Source: Theristus sp. LFF4_11
Taxonomy: Eukaryota > Nematoda > Chromadorea > Monhysterida > Xyalidae
Length of the DNA stretch: 64,000 bases
Reading direction: 5' to 3'
NCBI GenBank assembly: GCA_030248135.1
Contig: JASANC010003229.1
Location: 1 to 64,000 of the forward strand
A model generated the notes under the pieces. The model worked only from the letters and a program-made list of their open reading frames with translations, made no database searches and had not been told where the DNA came from. Of this stretch, positions 43,632 to 56,248 are shown in pieces. Position numbers and translations under genes: made by a program. Position 1 is the stretch's first letter. Every line of letters starts with the position of its first letter.

Positions 43632-46600
43632 TCACAACTCTGAAAACAGTCGATCAATCTCTTGCTTCATCCGGTGCCACCAGGCCTCGGCGCGTTCCGC
43701 CGTCTCTTCCACGAACTCGTTAATGTCTTGCTGCTCTTCGGAGTCGAAAACTCGTGGCGGTCGAAAAAAGAATGGCAAAAGCGGAAAACTTGTTCGCGCA
43801 CTCTCTGGTGACTCTGTTGTTGTAGTAGTGCTTGTTGTTGTTGTTGTTGTTGTTGTTGCTAATAATTCTTGCCAGCCGAGGACCGAATCAATGTAATGGA
43901 TCATGCCATCGGTTGCCGCGATGTTCTCAATCACGATGTTGGCGTCACTTTCACCGAGCTGAACGGCGAAACCTAAGAAAATTCTTTTTTTTCGAAATTC
44001 TTTTTGTCACTTGGAGACAGACAATTTTGCTTTTTCGGGAGTTGTCCTTATTGGGCAACTCTGTACCAAAGTGAATGGATCAAAGGCGGTAAGGGACACA
44101 GAACGATCCCAATAGTGCTTTCTTGTGCCCAGTGCTGTTTTGTTTTCTCAACGGCCTATGCTTCGCACTGTTATTTAAATGGATTCAATCGCCTCCACTG
44201 CACCGATTTCGCCATTTTTCACGAAGTGAAGTTCTCGGTTGGACTCAGCTGACGCAAGTGGCAGGTCATGGCGAGTGGTTTCGTCGAAATCGTCGGTCAT
44301 AACAGCGCCGTTATTCGGTGCAACGTGCAGCCGTAACAACTGTAATTTTGAAAACAAAGGGAAAGCCACTGAGAAGAATGAAGAAAACATAACTGAGCTT
44401 TTGGTGAGCTCTAGGCGGTAACCCAGTGGCAACTCATTTGAGCGTTAATAATTGTTCTTGATGTATGTTTCGTTTTGTGTTCACAGAAACAATTTATTAA
44501 AAAAATGAAGGAAAACGTTCTGATGGTTTTCAAATTTATAAAGGAGTACACACCTTTTCTAGTGCGACGTTGTCGTGAAGGAGTTTTTGTCGCACGTTAG
44601 GTGGTATTGATTGGAACGCTGAGTCGATTGGCGCAAACAGAGTGATCATCTGTGATGTGTTGGTGTTAGCCGCCCACAGTTTGTCAACAGCGTTGCTGTT
44701 GTGCTGATTCAGATCTTCCATTCGATGCATGTATTCCAGTAGAATGCTGTGATGGAAATTTTCTTTATTTTATTGGAATTATTTTATTTGAACAGAATCC
44801 GTTTAAGCACGACCGTGCAAGTCAGGCTTTAAGCGCTGTGTTGAAAAGAAAAATGCTAGAAATTAAAAAAAAAACATTTTAATCATCAGAAAACATGTGA
44901 CATACCTGCACAAACTGCTGGCTTCGAGTGTTTCAACGACGTTTTTGTCAACCACTGCAAGAACACTGTCCACCAAATGAACCACTCCATTTTGCACTGG
45001 GATGTCCGTTTCGGAGAGTTCCGCCCACACGGAGCCGCGAGGAAAACAGCCTTGTAAACCGTGAGCTGTACTGATTGCGTACGCTGAAAATTCTGATATG
45101 AAAACGAATTCCTTGCAAAACTGATGAATTGAACGTTTTGAAAATCTATACACCTCTATTTGGAATCTCTGGAAGCACACGAACTTTTATGCATGCCATT
45201 GATGTGGGCGTTTCGAACCGAAATCGTCAGTTCATTGTTCTCTTTTATGATCAAGTCGTTATCAACAGTCGGTTCACATTGCAACGTTTTTATTGGCCGT
45301 CCATTTTGTGCGGTCAGCCAGGAATCGATGAAATTTACCTGATTTCCCGATGAAACGTGTGCTAATATAACCTGAAAAACGGTGTTTTGGAGAAGATTTC
45401 GCAATCTTTCAAAAAGAGGGCTTCTTCAGTTCTTCAATCAATCAGTCGGAATCGGGTAATAGCTACAAAAATTGAAAAACCGTTTGTTTTCAACACTGAC
45501 ATTCCGATTGAATTGCGACGCAGGCATCAGTTTCGCCAACGCCTTGTTGGTCGGAATGAAGAACGTGCGATAGCCGAATTTGTGTCCGGAAGTGCTGTCG
45601 TAAATCGAGTGCGCGATTTCCGGCTCGCGTTCCAGCGCCTGGTGAAACTCTCTGAAAACACCGCTTTTGAATTGAAATTGAATTATCCAAGTCAAGTTTC
45701 ACGCTCATTATCTCCGAAATGTCCGTTAATAAAGCCGGTTCTCTAATTCAGCTCGTTTTTTATGTTTCACTGAAGACTTTTTCATATTGAAAAAGTATGC
45801 ACGGAACAGTGCGGAACCGGACTTAGTCCGATATTAGATGCAAAAGTCGGTTAAAACTAAACAACCGTTCAACAAAACCTCAGATTCATATTATCGTAGA
45901 GTCGTTCGCCGAAGTTGCGCGTATCGGCGACTCGCAGGAACGCAAGAGCAGAACCCCTGAAGCCGCGATTCCCGATCGGGCTGCACAGCTAAACAGTTTT
46001 TTTTATTATTGCGTGATTTTCGGAATATTGAGAACAAAATTGCAAAATCGATTAGATTTGTGTTTGTTGAATAAGTAATTGAAAAAAAAACGAAAACTGA
46101 CGAACTTTGTAGAACGGTTTATAGCTCTTGGAGAAATCTGGTCGCGCACTATCACACAGGACGCCGCTGTTTATGTAGGTCTGAAATTTGGAGAAAAAAT
46201 ATTTTGTTTGTCCCAAGGAGATGAGTCAAAGTACCACCACAATATTGTTTTAAAGTATACCGTACGTTATTTTTGAAATTTTTATCCCCCATTTTTTGAT
46301 TAAACGTACACAATTATCATTTTCCTTGGTGAATTGTCGAACAAAAACCGGTCCTCCAGTGACAGTTCGAAACGTGCCCAACGTTTGATGCACATTGTTT
46401 GTCTCCAGTTCCTCATAGCTGTTGGCCATTACTGTAAGAGCACAGTTTCAACGATTAAACATCTTGTAAAGCAAAAGCAATAATGCAGGGATTTCAGACA
46501 CATCAATCACAACGCTTCCTTAGCAATTAGCATCCAACATTCCCATTTCCTGATGAAGGAATACGTCGATTTCACGATGTCGATTTTTTGCACGATACAT

Positions 46601-47796
46601 GGGATCTTTTTACCCAGCAGACGTACTCAATTTTCGGGACGTTTTCACATGGGATGTGTACTTTCTTTGGACGTGTTCCTTCATCGGGCGGTTTTCTCTT
46701 TGCGTGGTTTCCCTTTGGACATGTTTGTTCTTCGGACGACTTTTCTCTTTGGACGGTTCTCTTTTTGAACTGTTTTTTTTCGCACCTGTGCTGTCTTTTT
46801 GATGTGTTTCTTCTTTGGACGCGTTGTCTCTTCGGACATGTTTCACAATCCAAGGCTGTGGGCGGCTGTGTCATGCCGCCGGTCACTAAAATCGGAGTGG
46901 CCAGCCGGTGGAGAGGGTAGAAGGGACACCTTTGCTGGGATCTCTGCTGCAGATGCTTTTTTGGCATACCAATATGCGACAACAGCAGCTTTCGGTCCAT
47001 ATTCAGCAATTTCGAATGTCTGTCAAAGACGTCATCGATCGGTGGAAACACGCTCAACGGTCGCGTGAAGTTTTGCAAATACGCAACGCACCGCGAGTAG
47101 CCGGCACACCAGTGCTCAGTAAACTGAAAAAATGTCCGGAAATGAACGATTTATTACCGAAAAATCTTGCATATAAGGTCTTTTTATGTAAATTTGAAAA
47201 TCAAAAATTTCTGATAAAAGTGGAATTTTTTGTGTGACAACCTTCTAAGTGGGAGGAGGTCTCATAAAGCGAACATTAGGAAGCCGGGCATTATAAACGG
47301 GGTGCGATTTTGATCAATAAGACCAATTTTTGGTTTCCCGCCGTGTGACACTCCGCCCACTTTTTGGTGTGGTCTTGTAAGTGGGAGAAACCTTATATGC
47401 AAATCAACCAATTTGTATGGTGGTTCTCTGCATTTCGGCCTGGCCAACATCATATGCAGAAGAGGGGTGGCCTCATCAGTGATGTGCCCCTCTTGAACCA
47501 GTTGAGTCATAAAAGCTTGAGTAGTGGGCTTAGTCAATGAAAATAAAATGAACAAAACAATACAATATCGATACAACAAGACTTTACGGTGTGTACTGTA
47601 TGTAGTACTGAACCTCCATGAACCGATTTCGAGCTGAAAAAAGTTAAAAATAATGAACTCATTAAAAAAAAAAACGTTTTTTTCTGACTTCCTGCAAATC
47701 GTTTTGCATCTGCAGTTCGCTCCAGGGTGAACTGACGACGCTGGAAGCGAACAAGTTGACTAAAAAGATTCTCTGAGTAACAGCCAGTTGATTCAT
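43632..47796 (-). CDS. Secreted fasciclin (FAS1) repeat protein, three domains
   Basis: About 612-617 residues. Exons: 47796-47689, a tiny one from 47633, 47515-47409, 47123-46970, 46431-46310, 46180-46116, 45956-45879, 45651-45501, 45371-45185, 45092-44906, 44746-44554, 44339-44204 and 43972-43632; phases agree, except that the end of the tiny exon is unclear. Start MNQLAVTQRIFLVNLFASSV is a signal peptide. FAS1 landmarks recur: FTRPLSVFPPIDDVFDRHSK and KLLLSHIVMANSYEEL; YRTFFIPTNKALAKLM, VILAHVSSGN and VQNGVVHLVDSVLAVV; TLFAPIDSAFQSIP, LLRLHVAPN and ATDGMIHYIDSVLGW. A Thr run and an acidic amphipathic tail follow (WWHRMKQEIDRLFSEL). The family are cell-adhesion/matrix proteins. No GPI signal or membrane segment is evident. 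An exon at 47515-47409 lies within a split transposon. Confidence 0.9.
43808..43858 (-). repeat. Thr-coding trinucleotide tract in the FAS1 gene
   Basis: (GTT)n on the plus strand, ACA/ACT codons on the gene strand, giving a Thr-rich linker after the third FAS1 domain. Probably length-variable. Confidence 0.85.
46600..46860. repeat. Degenerate TTTGGACG-type repeat in a FAS1 intron
   Basis: Irregular units near 25-30 bp built on TTCTTCGGACG / CTCTTTGGACG / TTTGGACATG, within the intron between the exons starting at 47123 and 46431. Non-coding. Confidence 0.6.
47155..47593. mobile_element. Family A MITE split around a FAS1 exon
   Basis: Family A sequence runs from TACCGAAAAATCTTGCATAT at 47155 to CCTTATATGCAA at about 47404. 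It then breaks off, and the missing terminal piece CAAGACTTTACGGTG reappears at about 47578. The intervening segment of about 175 bp contains the FAS1 exon 47515-47409. A CAA triplet occurs at both break points. Confidence 0.6.
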
Positions 47797-49080
47797 ACTT
47801 GATTTTTTGGTGGAAATTGTGTTGTTCTTCGAAGAATTGTGTACGTGTTTTATTTTAGCGAGACCAAATAATGAAGTTGCACATGAAAAAAACATAAACA
47901 TTAGACGTTCAATACAGTGTAAAAAACGTGTTTCAGATTCCACTTCGCTTGCAATAAATACTCAGAGAGTACGTAAAATATAACTTTTAAAGAAGGTCAT
48001 GTCATGCCACGATCAATATGATGATCAAGTGCAAAGCAAAAAAATAACCGTTTTGTTCGACATATGCGTTCGTTTTTCTGTTTTCACTTTCATGTTTTTA
48101 ACCAACAATTTTTGTTTGCTGATTGTGCGTTGATTGGTTGAATACGTCTGAGCTGAGAACAGCAAAACGCGTGCAATTTTGTTTCTATTTGCTGTATTTT
48201 CAGAAACGCAAAAACTCCAAATATTTCAATATTTGAGTCCACTTTCAAAAAAAAAACTGTTGTAATCTCTGAACTTGAGACATGTCGGCGCGGCAATACA
48301 CGTTTTTACAAAAAAAATGCTCAATTTTTTGAATTATTGTTCACTTGGTGACATCAAAATCAAAACGCATACAACATAAAATCACGCGTGTGGGTGTGTA
48401 AAAAATTCAAATACGAGCACCAGACCTAAAACAACACACAATCAGAAAGATGTGTGACTTGAAATTTTGTTATTCAACACATTCTGAGATTACCGAATAG
48501 CCTGATCACCACCACAACGATGAGAATGATGCGCCTCGAGTTTGAAATGCCATTTATATTTTTACAATTTCTACCAGGATGAACAAAAATTAACACGGAG
48601 GTTTCTTGAACTTTTGTGTTGGCTTTCACCACTGGATGCACACAATACACTCCGTAAATTACATGACAAATATCATCGTTGAGGAATTGTCATTCTCCAC
48701 CACGTGCTTCTTCCTGCCCCTGCGCAGTTTCAGAGAGTACTGCAAAATTACAAATCATATGCGCAACAAAAGTTCATTTTCACGAAGGCGAACATTTTAT
48801 GGTGAAACAATGCATGATGTGCATGTAAACTAAAATACACATGTGTGGTGAATTTTCAGTTTCGGTGTGTGAGCATTTGACATTTTGCACGTTAAAAACA
48901 ACAGTTGAAAATGTTCGGTTCAAAAAAATATTTTTAATGTTTTCAATTCATTCTATCAATTCTACATTTTTGTTGCAATCGAAAACGAATGACTTGATTT
49001 TTATTCACGTCAAAACTTTTCACGTTATCTGTGTACCATTTTTCAGTCTGCTCTTCAACGTTTGACTGATAAAAGAAAAC
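47797..49080. other. Divergent spacer between FAS1 and PGAP2-like genes
   Basis: The FAS1 gene runs left and the PGAP2-like gene right from here, so both promoters should lie within 1.3 kb. No TATA box or repeat could be assigned. Short frames have no support. Confidence 0.5.
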
Positions 49081-52000
49081 ATGATAGTAAGCAGCAACAT
49101 TGCTGAGAACAACAATTTCGGCCGCAAAAGTTCCAAAGCAAATAATCGTTTCCAGAATGGCGTCCTGCTGGAAGATGATGGCAAAACATTAGAAAACGGC
49201 GGCCACTTCGTGGACAACAATCATTCAGTTTTCGATTCTGAATGCCAACTTCTCGCTAACTGTCGTCCGAATCCGGCGACACCGGCGTTGGCGACCACTC
49301 TGCCGTGGTGGCTCTGCGTGGCCTTCGGCCATTTTACGCCAATTTCGATGCTGTGGGTCGTTTACGGTGTTTCGTACTACATGCACTGGCCGGTCATTCG
49401 GAATGAGTCGATCACGTGCGACGACGATGAAACAGCATTCTTCCCGGCTGCCTCATGGCCAATCGGTGAGGTGATTTGTTTTTTTGTAATGAGTTTTTTC
49501 CTTTTTGCACTTTTTCTGCCTTTTTATCACTTTCTGTTTTCCTCTGTTTTTATTTCGCTCTTCTCTGACCGTTTTTTGCCGTTTATTGTCTCGTTTGTTC
49601 CGTTACATGCGCACAAGAAACGCGTTTACTGCTTTGCGGCATTGTGTGGTCCCTAAGGCGTCAAGTTGGTTTTGTTTGTTTTTCTGTCATGCAAAATGAA
49701 TTTTTTTCTGAGTAGCATATTGTACAGGGTGAACCAAAAAAAGGTTCCAATTCTAAAATGCTCTCACTGGCGTGTGCTGAGGTGTTTAGAGCTGAAAATT
49801 GGAACACTATTAGAAAACAGTTGGAGGTTTTTTTGACCAAATTTTTGTCACGGTTTGTTGTCCCTGTCACTCACTACAGCAAAATATCTGGAAAATATGA
49901 GAAATCGACAAATGCTGTAAAATGCAGAGGGTTGATTTAGCTGTAACAAAAATCAAATGATGAACGTTGGTGACAACCCGAGTGTTCACAACACAAAAAA
50001 ATATGAAAAACGCAATATGCACAAACAGTAGCTTGAAAATTCCGAATGCCGAATTGCATTTGAACAGTCTTTGATCACCCTGATGTTTCACTTCGAGTCT
50101 GAGTGTGCGTCAGCGGTTCTGCTCAGAACAGATGCAAATTTAACTTTCCAGAGGCAACTTGTTTTTCCTTTTTTAATTCACACAATTTGCCACTCTGATA
50201 TTTTCACCACAGCAGACAAGTTGTTTTCTGCAGTGAAAGACGCAATTCCATTTTCAGTCTTTGCTGCCATCATGGTTAAGTGTGGACGGCAGAGCAGCGA
50301 GTCTGGTCTGCCAATTGGTGGGTGGTTCGGAAATTTTGTACAAAATTCAATTTGACCCCGCGTGACGATACATCAGTTCGGAAATCAGTTTATGAGCAAG
50401 ATAAACAGTGAGATTCTGGATAACCATTGTTTTTTTGTCAAAAATTGCTATTTTTTGAAAATTACACTGTAAAAGTGAACTGATACGTGTAAGCAAAAAA
50501 ATTAAATCCCAAAAAACCTCCCAAAGTGTTCTAACAGTGTTCAAAAATTTTGAGCTATGAGGTCCCTTTGTTACAGCAAAATCCTCCCTTTGTATTTCAC
50601 AACATTTATCGATTTTTCATGTTTTTCAGATGTTCTGCTGTAGTGGAGTGATAGGGGCAACATACCGTAACAAAAATTTGGTCAGAAAAACCTCCAAATG
50701 TTTTCTAATAGTGTTCCAATTTTCAGCTCGAAACACTTCAGCACAAAACAGTGAGAGCATTTTAGAATTGGAACCTTTTTTTGGTTCACCCTGTACATTA
50801 CTGTATGCCACAATTTTCAGGAGTCTACGAACCCCAGCGGTACATTTGGGCGGTCGGCTTGGTCCTGTGGCTGCCGTTCGGCTCTTGGTACATAAAAGCA
50901 TAAAATATGCATTTTTTTGAATAATTTGAAATTCATCCAAAAAGGAAGACAGTTTTCAAAGCAGCACTGTGAAATCGTAAACAATGACTAAATTTGCTAA
51001 AATTGTAGTGGCTGATAATATCGCGCAGTTATCTGCACTCATTTGAACCAATATGCGCATACACCCTAATGAACACGTGTAGCCATTTTAATAGCCACAT
51101 TTGCAGCCAAATTACCGGTTGACGTTTTCTCATCAGTGAACAATCGAGTAAAAGTTTGTTTTCAAGGCAAATCCTTCCAGGCACGGTTACATCTACCGCC
51201 ACTTCTACCTGAGCTCAAACTCTCCACACTTCACGCACTGGCTGTATAGAGCGACCGCGCAGTTGATGCCCGTCTGGAACATGATGGAGATCTATGGTTT
51301 GGCACTCGTCAGTCTCGTCGATATACACGCGAATTTCAGTGCGTTCACAAATGACACGTTCATCAATTATTTTTGCTGAAAATCTTTTCGGGAAATGCAC
51401 AAGCATGTGCGTTCGCAAGTTTGTGCCGTCACACGGAGATCCTAGTCAAACCACGTTATATTTTATCATGCCCATTCGCGAGCGAAGCGGACAGCGGATT
51501 CCTCCTTTTATATGCGTCTCCCGCATTTTTAGATAATTTAGTCAACGAGCAAACACACAGGCAGACGCGTATAGCAGTTCTGTGAGTGTTAGCTAACACT
51601 AGGGGTGGTAAAAAACGGTTTTTTTCAAATCCATGTATATAAAACGGTTTTTTATACCACGTCCGGTTCTTTATACCCGGTTTTTTTACCGACCCAGTAT
51701 CTGAAGAATCCTGTGATTGCGACAATTTCTGGTACTCTGATTTTACGCAAACCGCTGAATAATGAGTAAAAGACCACAATTCTAGCCAGAAACTGTATGT
51801 GTTTCAATGGAAACGTATTCCAATCTTGATTTTATTTGAATCGGTGGCGCTTAGAGAGAATGCAGCATCAGAAAAATTATCAGATGCGAGTTTAAAACAA
51901 AAAAGCTAACGCAAAACAGATTGACATGTGCAACAGCAAGGAATGTGATACATGCAAATCAATTGAACTGACATGATCGAGAGATATGTAACTGCACAAC

Positions 52001-54212
52001 AATTTTACCGCATTTCTAAACACAAAAGATCACCGAAATCACGAACCCGCACAGACGAAAGAAGTGAACCAAGAACAAAATTAAAAGAGCAAAAAAATCA
52101 GATGGAGATTCGGGTCACTATCACCAGTAAAACAGCACGAAGACATCACCAACAAAACTTTCAGCACTTTCCGAGTTCAAAGACACAAAATTTCACGAAA
52201 TTTGACTGAATAAATATCGCGGCGTTTCTCGTTTATTGTTGAAAATTTAACCGAATTCTGAAAAATAACCAAATCTTTGTTGTATTAGTTTCTTCACTTT
52301 GTCAACAAAAGAACTAGCATAAAAAGCGCAAGCGGCAGATTTAAAGCGGAAAAAGCGTGAAGCTGTTAAACTACGAAACACAACATTGCCATGTAGACCA
52401 AACTTGAACAGATAAACAAAGAACAAAGCTGGAAAATAAAGCGAACGCCGACCAGAGCCAGCCCATTGGCGGTCGACCGAGATGGGACATGGAAGGAGAG
52501 GCACGGGTCTCAGGGTGCTTTATTTATACCAAGAGCGTGAATTGTGTTCTCCAGAACATCAAGTTATGAAGTGGCGAAAATGAGTTTTGAGTGATTTCAA
52601 AAATTGAAATTTGGGTCCTTCGGCGGTATAAAAAACCGGAAAAAAACCAAAATTTACGCGGTAAAATATCGGTAATTTATTTTGGCCATTTTTTGGCGCC
52701 GGTATAAAAAACCGTTTTTTATACCGTTTTTTATACCGAAAAAAACCGTTTTTTATACCGACCCACCCCTAGCTAACACAGCTACAAACAAGCACACCAG
52801 CATGACGCTTCTGCATGCGCCAGTATAACTGCCAGTGTGTTTGTTCGCCGCTGCAAAAAGAAACGTGTACCGTCTTCAGAGAAGGACTTTTTCACAACCA
52901 TTTCTATGACTCGATGCACATGTTTGCCTAAGAAGCTGACGTTCATTACAAACGACGGTTGTTCGGTTTCCAGAGCTGCACGCTTTCTTTGCATTCTGCT
53001 GGGAGTACGGCACGTGCGCGTACATGTTCAATAACGCGCTGTTGCATCATTATTCCGGCTGGCGGTTTGAGAACAGAAAGGTGAGGTTGGAGCAGCGCTG
53101 ATTTGGGAACTGGGATGGATTATCATAATGAAGCTCTGCGGAAACGGCAACCAGTTTTCGTTTTTCACTCTCATTTTGTTAATTGCTTGGACACTTTCAG
53201 TTCAACAATACAAAAAGTGTTGACCAATGGGCCCTCAGGGTCTGGATCTTTGGGGTGTCCTGAATGGATTATTTTTAATTTGTTCGTTTTTACGTAAAGA
53301 AAAACAATCAAAAAGTCTAAAATTTATTATTAGTCTGCGTTTTTGTCGCTTAAAAACAATTCGAATTTACTCAGACTCGCATCTTATTCTGGTTCAAAGT
53401 TTGGTCTTTCGTGGCGGCATTGATTTGCGCCCTGACTTCGGCCGTTACGTATCCATATCACCTGAGTTATTGCAGCGCTTTTGGTACGACGATTGCCGTG
53501 GTAGTTTTTGTTTCAAGTTTTTGTTCCAAAGAACGTTTCGCACCATGTTTCACGCAGCGTTTCACACAACGTTTCACACAATATTTCACACAACGGTTCA
53601 CGCAACGTTAGACACATCATTTCATCGAACGTTTTACATAACGTTTCACAAATCGTTTCGCATAACGTTTCAAACAATGCTTCACAGCGAGTGGGAGTTG
53701 TGTGAAACGTTGCGTTATGCTTGTCAACTGAAAAAGTGTGCGGACGCATTCTCACCTGATTTCTAGTTTCTCAAAGCATGCATTCAGTTGTCATTTATGT
53801 AAATTCAATCTGGTTTTGAAATTTTTCCATCGTCTATTTTTCAGCGTACACCCTGTTCGGTCTCTCCGAATACGCACTGGGTCATTTGCAAGCGATCTTT
53901 CACCTTGCACACGCGTTGGAGCTGCCCGCCACCACAGTTGGCTTGTACGCCGTTTTCGATCGAGAACAGCTGTTTTCAAACAGCAGCGAGAATCTCAGCC
54001 AGGAGAAACGTGTGAATGGTGGTGCACTGCACAACAACGGATTATGGTCGGAGAGCACGAAACGAACCAGACACCAGAACATACAGACTTGGACATTCGG
54101 CGACATCGGTCAATATCAGACGCTGATTGCAGACCAGCGGACTGACGGACGATTTCAAAAACACCAGTTCTCGAAGGGTGATACGCGGCGAAAACGCACC
54201 GTGTCGTCGTGA
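49081..54212 (+). CDS. PGAP2/Frag1-like multi-pass membrane protein
   Basis: A 397-residue protein from exons 49081-49465, 50821-50887, 51181-51338, 52974-53080, 53375-53483 and 53845-54212; phases 1,2,1,0,1 fit. A hydrophilic N-terminus of about 75 residues precedes helix 1 (WWLCVAFGHFTPISMLWVVY). Then come FPAASWPIGVYEPQRYIWAV, where the family has an IS-x-G-x-PxR signature; LVLWLPFGSW; LHAFFAFCWEYGTCAYMFNN; VWSFVAALICALTSAVTYPY; and AYTLFGLSEYALGHLQAIFH, matching the family C-terminal EY...FH motif. PGAP2 and relatives act in GPI-anchor remodelling in the Golgi/ER; other Frag1 members have different roles. A polar C-tail of about 90 residues is unusually long. Introns 1 and 3 hold a mariner-like and a hAT element. 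Start chosen as the first in-frame Met; it could be spliced from further upstream. Confidence 0.83.
49725..50793. mobile_element. Mariner-like element with about 170-bp inverted arms
   Basis: TA-flanked ends CAGGGTGAACCAAAAAAAGG and GGTTCACCCTG. The arms continue over TTCCAATTCTAAAATGCTCT and AAATTGGAACACTATTAGAA, mirrored at the right. The interior has no recognisable transposase. It lies in intron 1 of the PGAP2-like gene. Confidence 0.82.
51463..51541. repeat. Family E repeat, full-length copy
   Basis: TTATCATGCCCATTCGCGAG to CCGCATTTTTAGATAA. The ends are short inverted TTATC/GATAA. Sits in PGAP2-like intron 3. Confidence 0.65.
51600..52771. mobile_element. hAT element, 1172 bp, 8-bp target duplication
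   Basis: Termini TAGGGGTGG and CCCACCCCTA are inverted, and both flanks carry the identical 8-mer GCTAACAC, diagnostic of hAT insertion. Subterminal DNA has many copies of GGTTTTTTATACC in both orientations, the kind of motif hAT transposases bind. No transposase frame is left, so it is non-autonomous. Located in intron 3 of the PGAP2-like gene. Confidence 0.9.
53528..53715. repeat. CGTTTCACACAA tandem array
   Basis: About twelve diverged 11-14 bp copies (CGTTTCACACAA, CGTTTCGCATAA and others), ending with an inverted copy TTGTGTGAAACGTTGCGTTA. Within the last intron of the PGAP2-like gene. Confidence 0.75.
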
Positions 54213-55254
54213 ATAATCATACGATGTTTTGTCTTGTTTTTTTTTGTTTCTTTTTCGTTTGTTCTTTGGGTACGATCTCATCAGTATTTCTGTTTCCATA
54301 TGTTGGATTGAATTTCCGTCTTTCACGTTTGTCAATTTTTGGCAACCCAAATAAGGAGCACATTTTTGAGGAACAAATACTTCAATTGCTGAGGAACAAT
54401 ACATGCAGTTAAGCAGAGGCATATAAAAAATGAAAAAAGTGAAAACAACATGAAGGCAAAAGAAACAAACAGCTGCAAACAATCTTCGACCCACATGCGC
54501 AAATCCAATGTACATAACTTTACTTTTCTTCTTTTTTCGTTGGAAAACCGCAAAAAGAGCTTTACAATTTACATACAAGCCATGATGTTCATGATGTGCA
54601 CGTACTCGACACACTTGTGTATTGTTTTCAAAACAAAATGGTCCATGAATTCATAGTTTTAAGCTTTAAATTTCAGTTTTACAGTAGTTTGAACATGATG
54701 GAACATGCAAACTGCATGAAGATAGTTTTTAATATTACTTTATGCACATAAAGCTGGAACATAACCACAGAGAGCGCAGAAATAACCAATCAGCGTTTTC
54801 ATCCTTTTTAATGTCCCTTCTTTATGCAGTTGCCTAAAACAGGTTTTTTTGCAGCGTGAAATAGCATACGACGAATACTCATGCAACTTTATGTTACGAC
54901 ACAAAGTCGTTTTATTGTCGTTATGTTACGACACAAAGTCGACATAAAGTTAAATAAAAACGGAACATACGAGAGCATAAAAAAGTTGTTTTTCCTGTGT
55001 AATCCAAGCAAGTGACTGTGCCGACATGCATGTACATACATAGTACACTACTACCGTTTCCAGTCTTGACGTACGTTACCTTACGTCAGTAATCTCTCTT
55101 CACTCGATCCAAAAAAGAGCGAAAACCAAAAAAATCAAACAATTTTAGTGATAGGGAGCTCCAGGATCGTGTCGAGACTAAATACGGTAGAGATACCGTA
55201 CTCCTCGGGTGCACAGTTTTTGTTTACATTTTTTCAACTGTACACACAGAGATT
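54213..55254. other. Convergent spacer between PGAP2-like and DOMON genes
   Basis: Holds the 3' ends of two convergent genes. A TTATGTTACGACACAAAGTCG word is duplicated at 54888-54945. No gene is seen. Confidence 0.5.
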
Positions 55255-56216
55255 TCAGTGATCGTGGCCAGTGTGATCGTGCTCGTGGCCAGTTTGCTCG
55301 TGGCCAGTATGGTCGTGGCCAGTATGGTCGTGGCCCATTTCGGAGTGATGCGCTTCTTCGTCATGTTGCACCAGTGTCACCTTACCAGTGCTCGACCACC
55401 TCAGATTGTGTTCGTTCAGCTCTGCGAGACGCAGACGATTGTAAATGTTTGTTTTTTTTCTTGCAGCAGTCGAAAAACGATGTGGAAAACGATAAACGAC
55501 TGATTTTTTGACTGATAATAAGAAAATCTTTGTATGGACTGATATTGAGAACTACGAAAAGGCGCGATTATGGTTCTCTGCTGTTCCCGTCGACGTTTTC
55601 CATTTGCCCATTTAGTTAACTTACCCTCTGCGAAACGTGGGTTTTACTTTTCTGATGTGCCGTTTAGTACACATAACCTATTTTTTAAACGTGTCCCACT
55701 GAAATGACGTCATGTGCCGCCAAACATGCGCTTGCCGTTCACAGCAAACCAGACTTTCCGTTTAGCCGGTTTCTTCCCGTAAACAAATGGTGAATGTCGA
55801 ATCAGTAACACCAAACTAAAATTTTAGTGCATGTACTTTGACAAACGGGCGTTTTTAAAGCAAATGACGTCATTTTAGTCTGGATACGATTGAATAAATC
55901 CACAATATTAGTTCAGTCGACGAGTCGAAATTGACGGATGACAAAAATAAATGAAGCAGTGAAAGTTAAAATCAATCAAAACCAACAAACGAACTCCCCC
56001 ACAAAAAAGCTCACTTGCAACGCCGTCAGGTGTCGCTGAGGCGGCGTAGCCCATCGCCGCCAGCAGATACGTCGGCGAGTCGAGCTCGATCAGTTGCGCC
56101 CCTTTCGGGTGCACACGCTGCCGTAGATTGCAGTAGTAGTAGCCGTCCTCGAGGCCGCTGCTCAGGGTCTGCAGGTCCTTCTCGGTGTCCTGGTGTTGTT
56201 TTGTTTTCTGTTTTTA

Positions 56217-56248
<32 letters not shown>

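Noticed and set aside
47262..47579. Separate matrixin-like propeptide gene (HMMLARPKCREPP)
   Set aside because: Cysteine-switch resemblance is weak (PKCREP, not PRCGVPD); the exon joins neighbouring FAS1 exons in phase and no catalytic domain follows.
52860..52930. Extra PGAP2-like exon (EGLFHNHFYDSMHMF)
   Set aside because: Looks plausible but no donor gives the phase needed for the next exon; left out pending transcripts.
53528..53715. CRISPR-like array
   Set aside because: Short diverged tandem units without spacers, in an intron of a eukaryotic gene.
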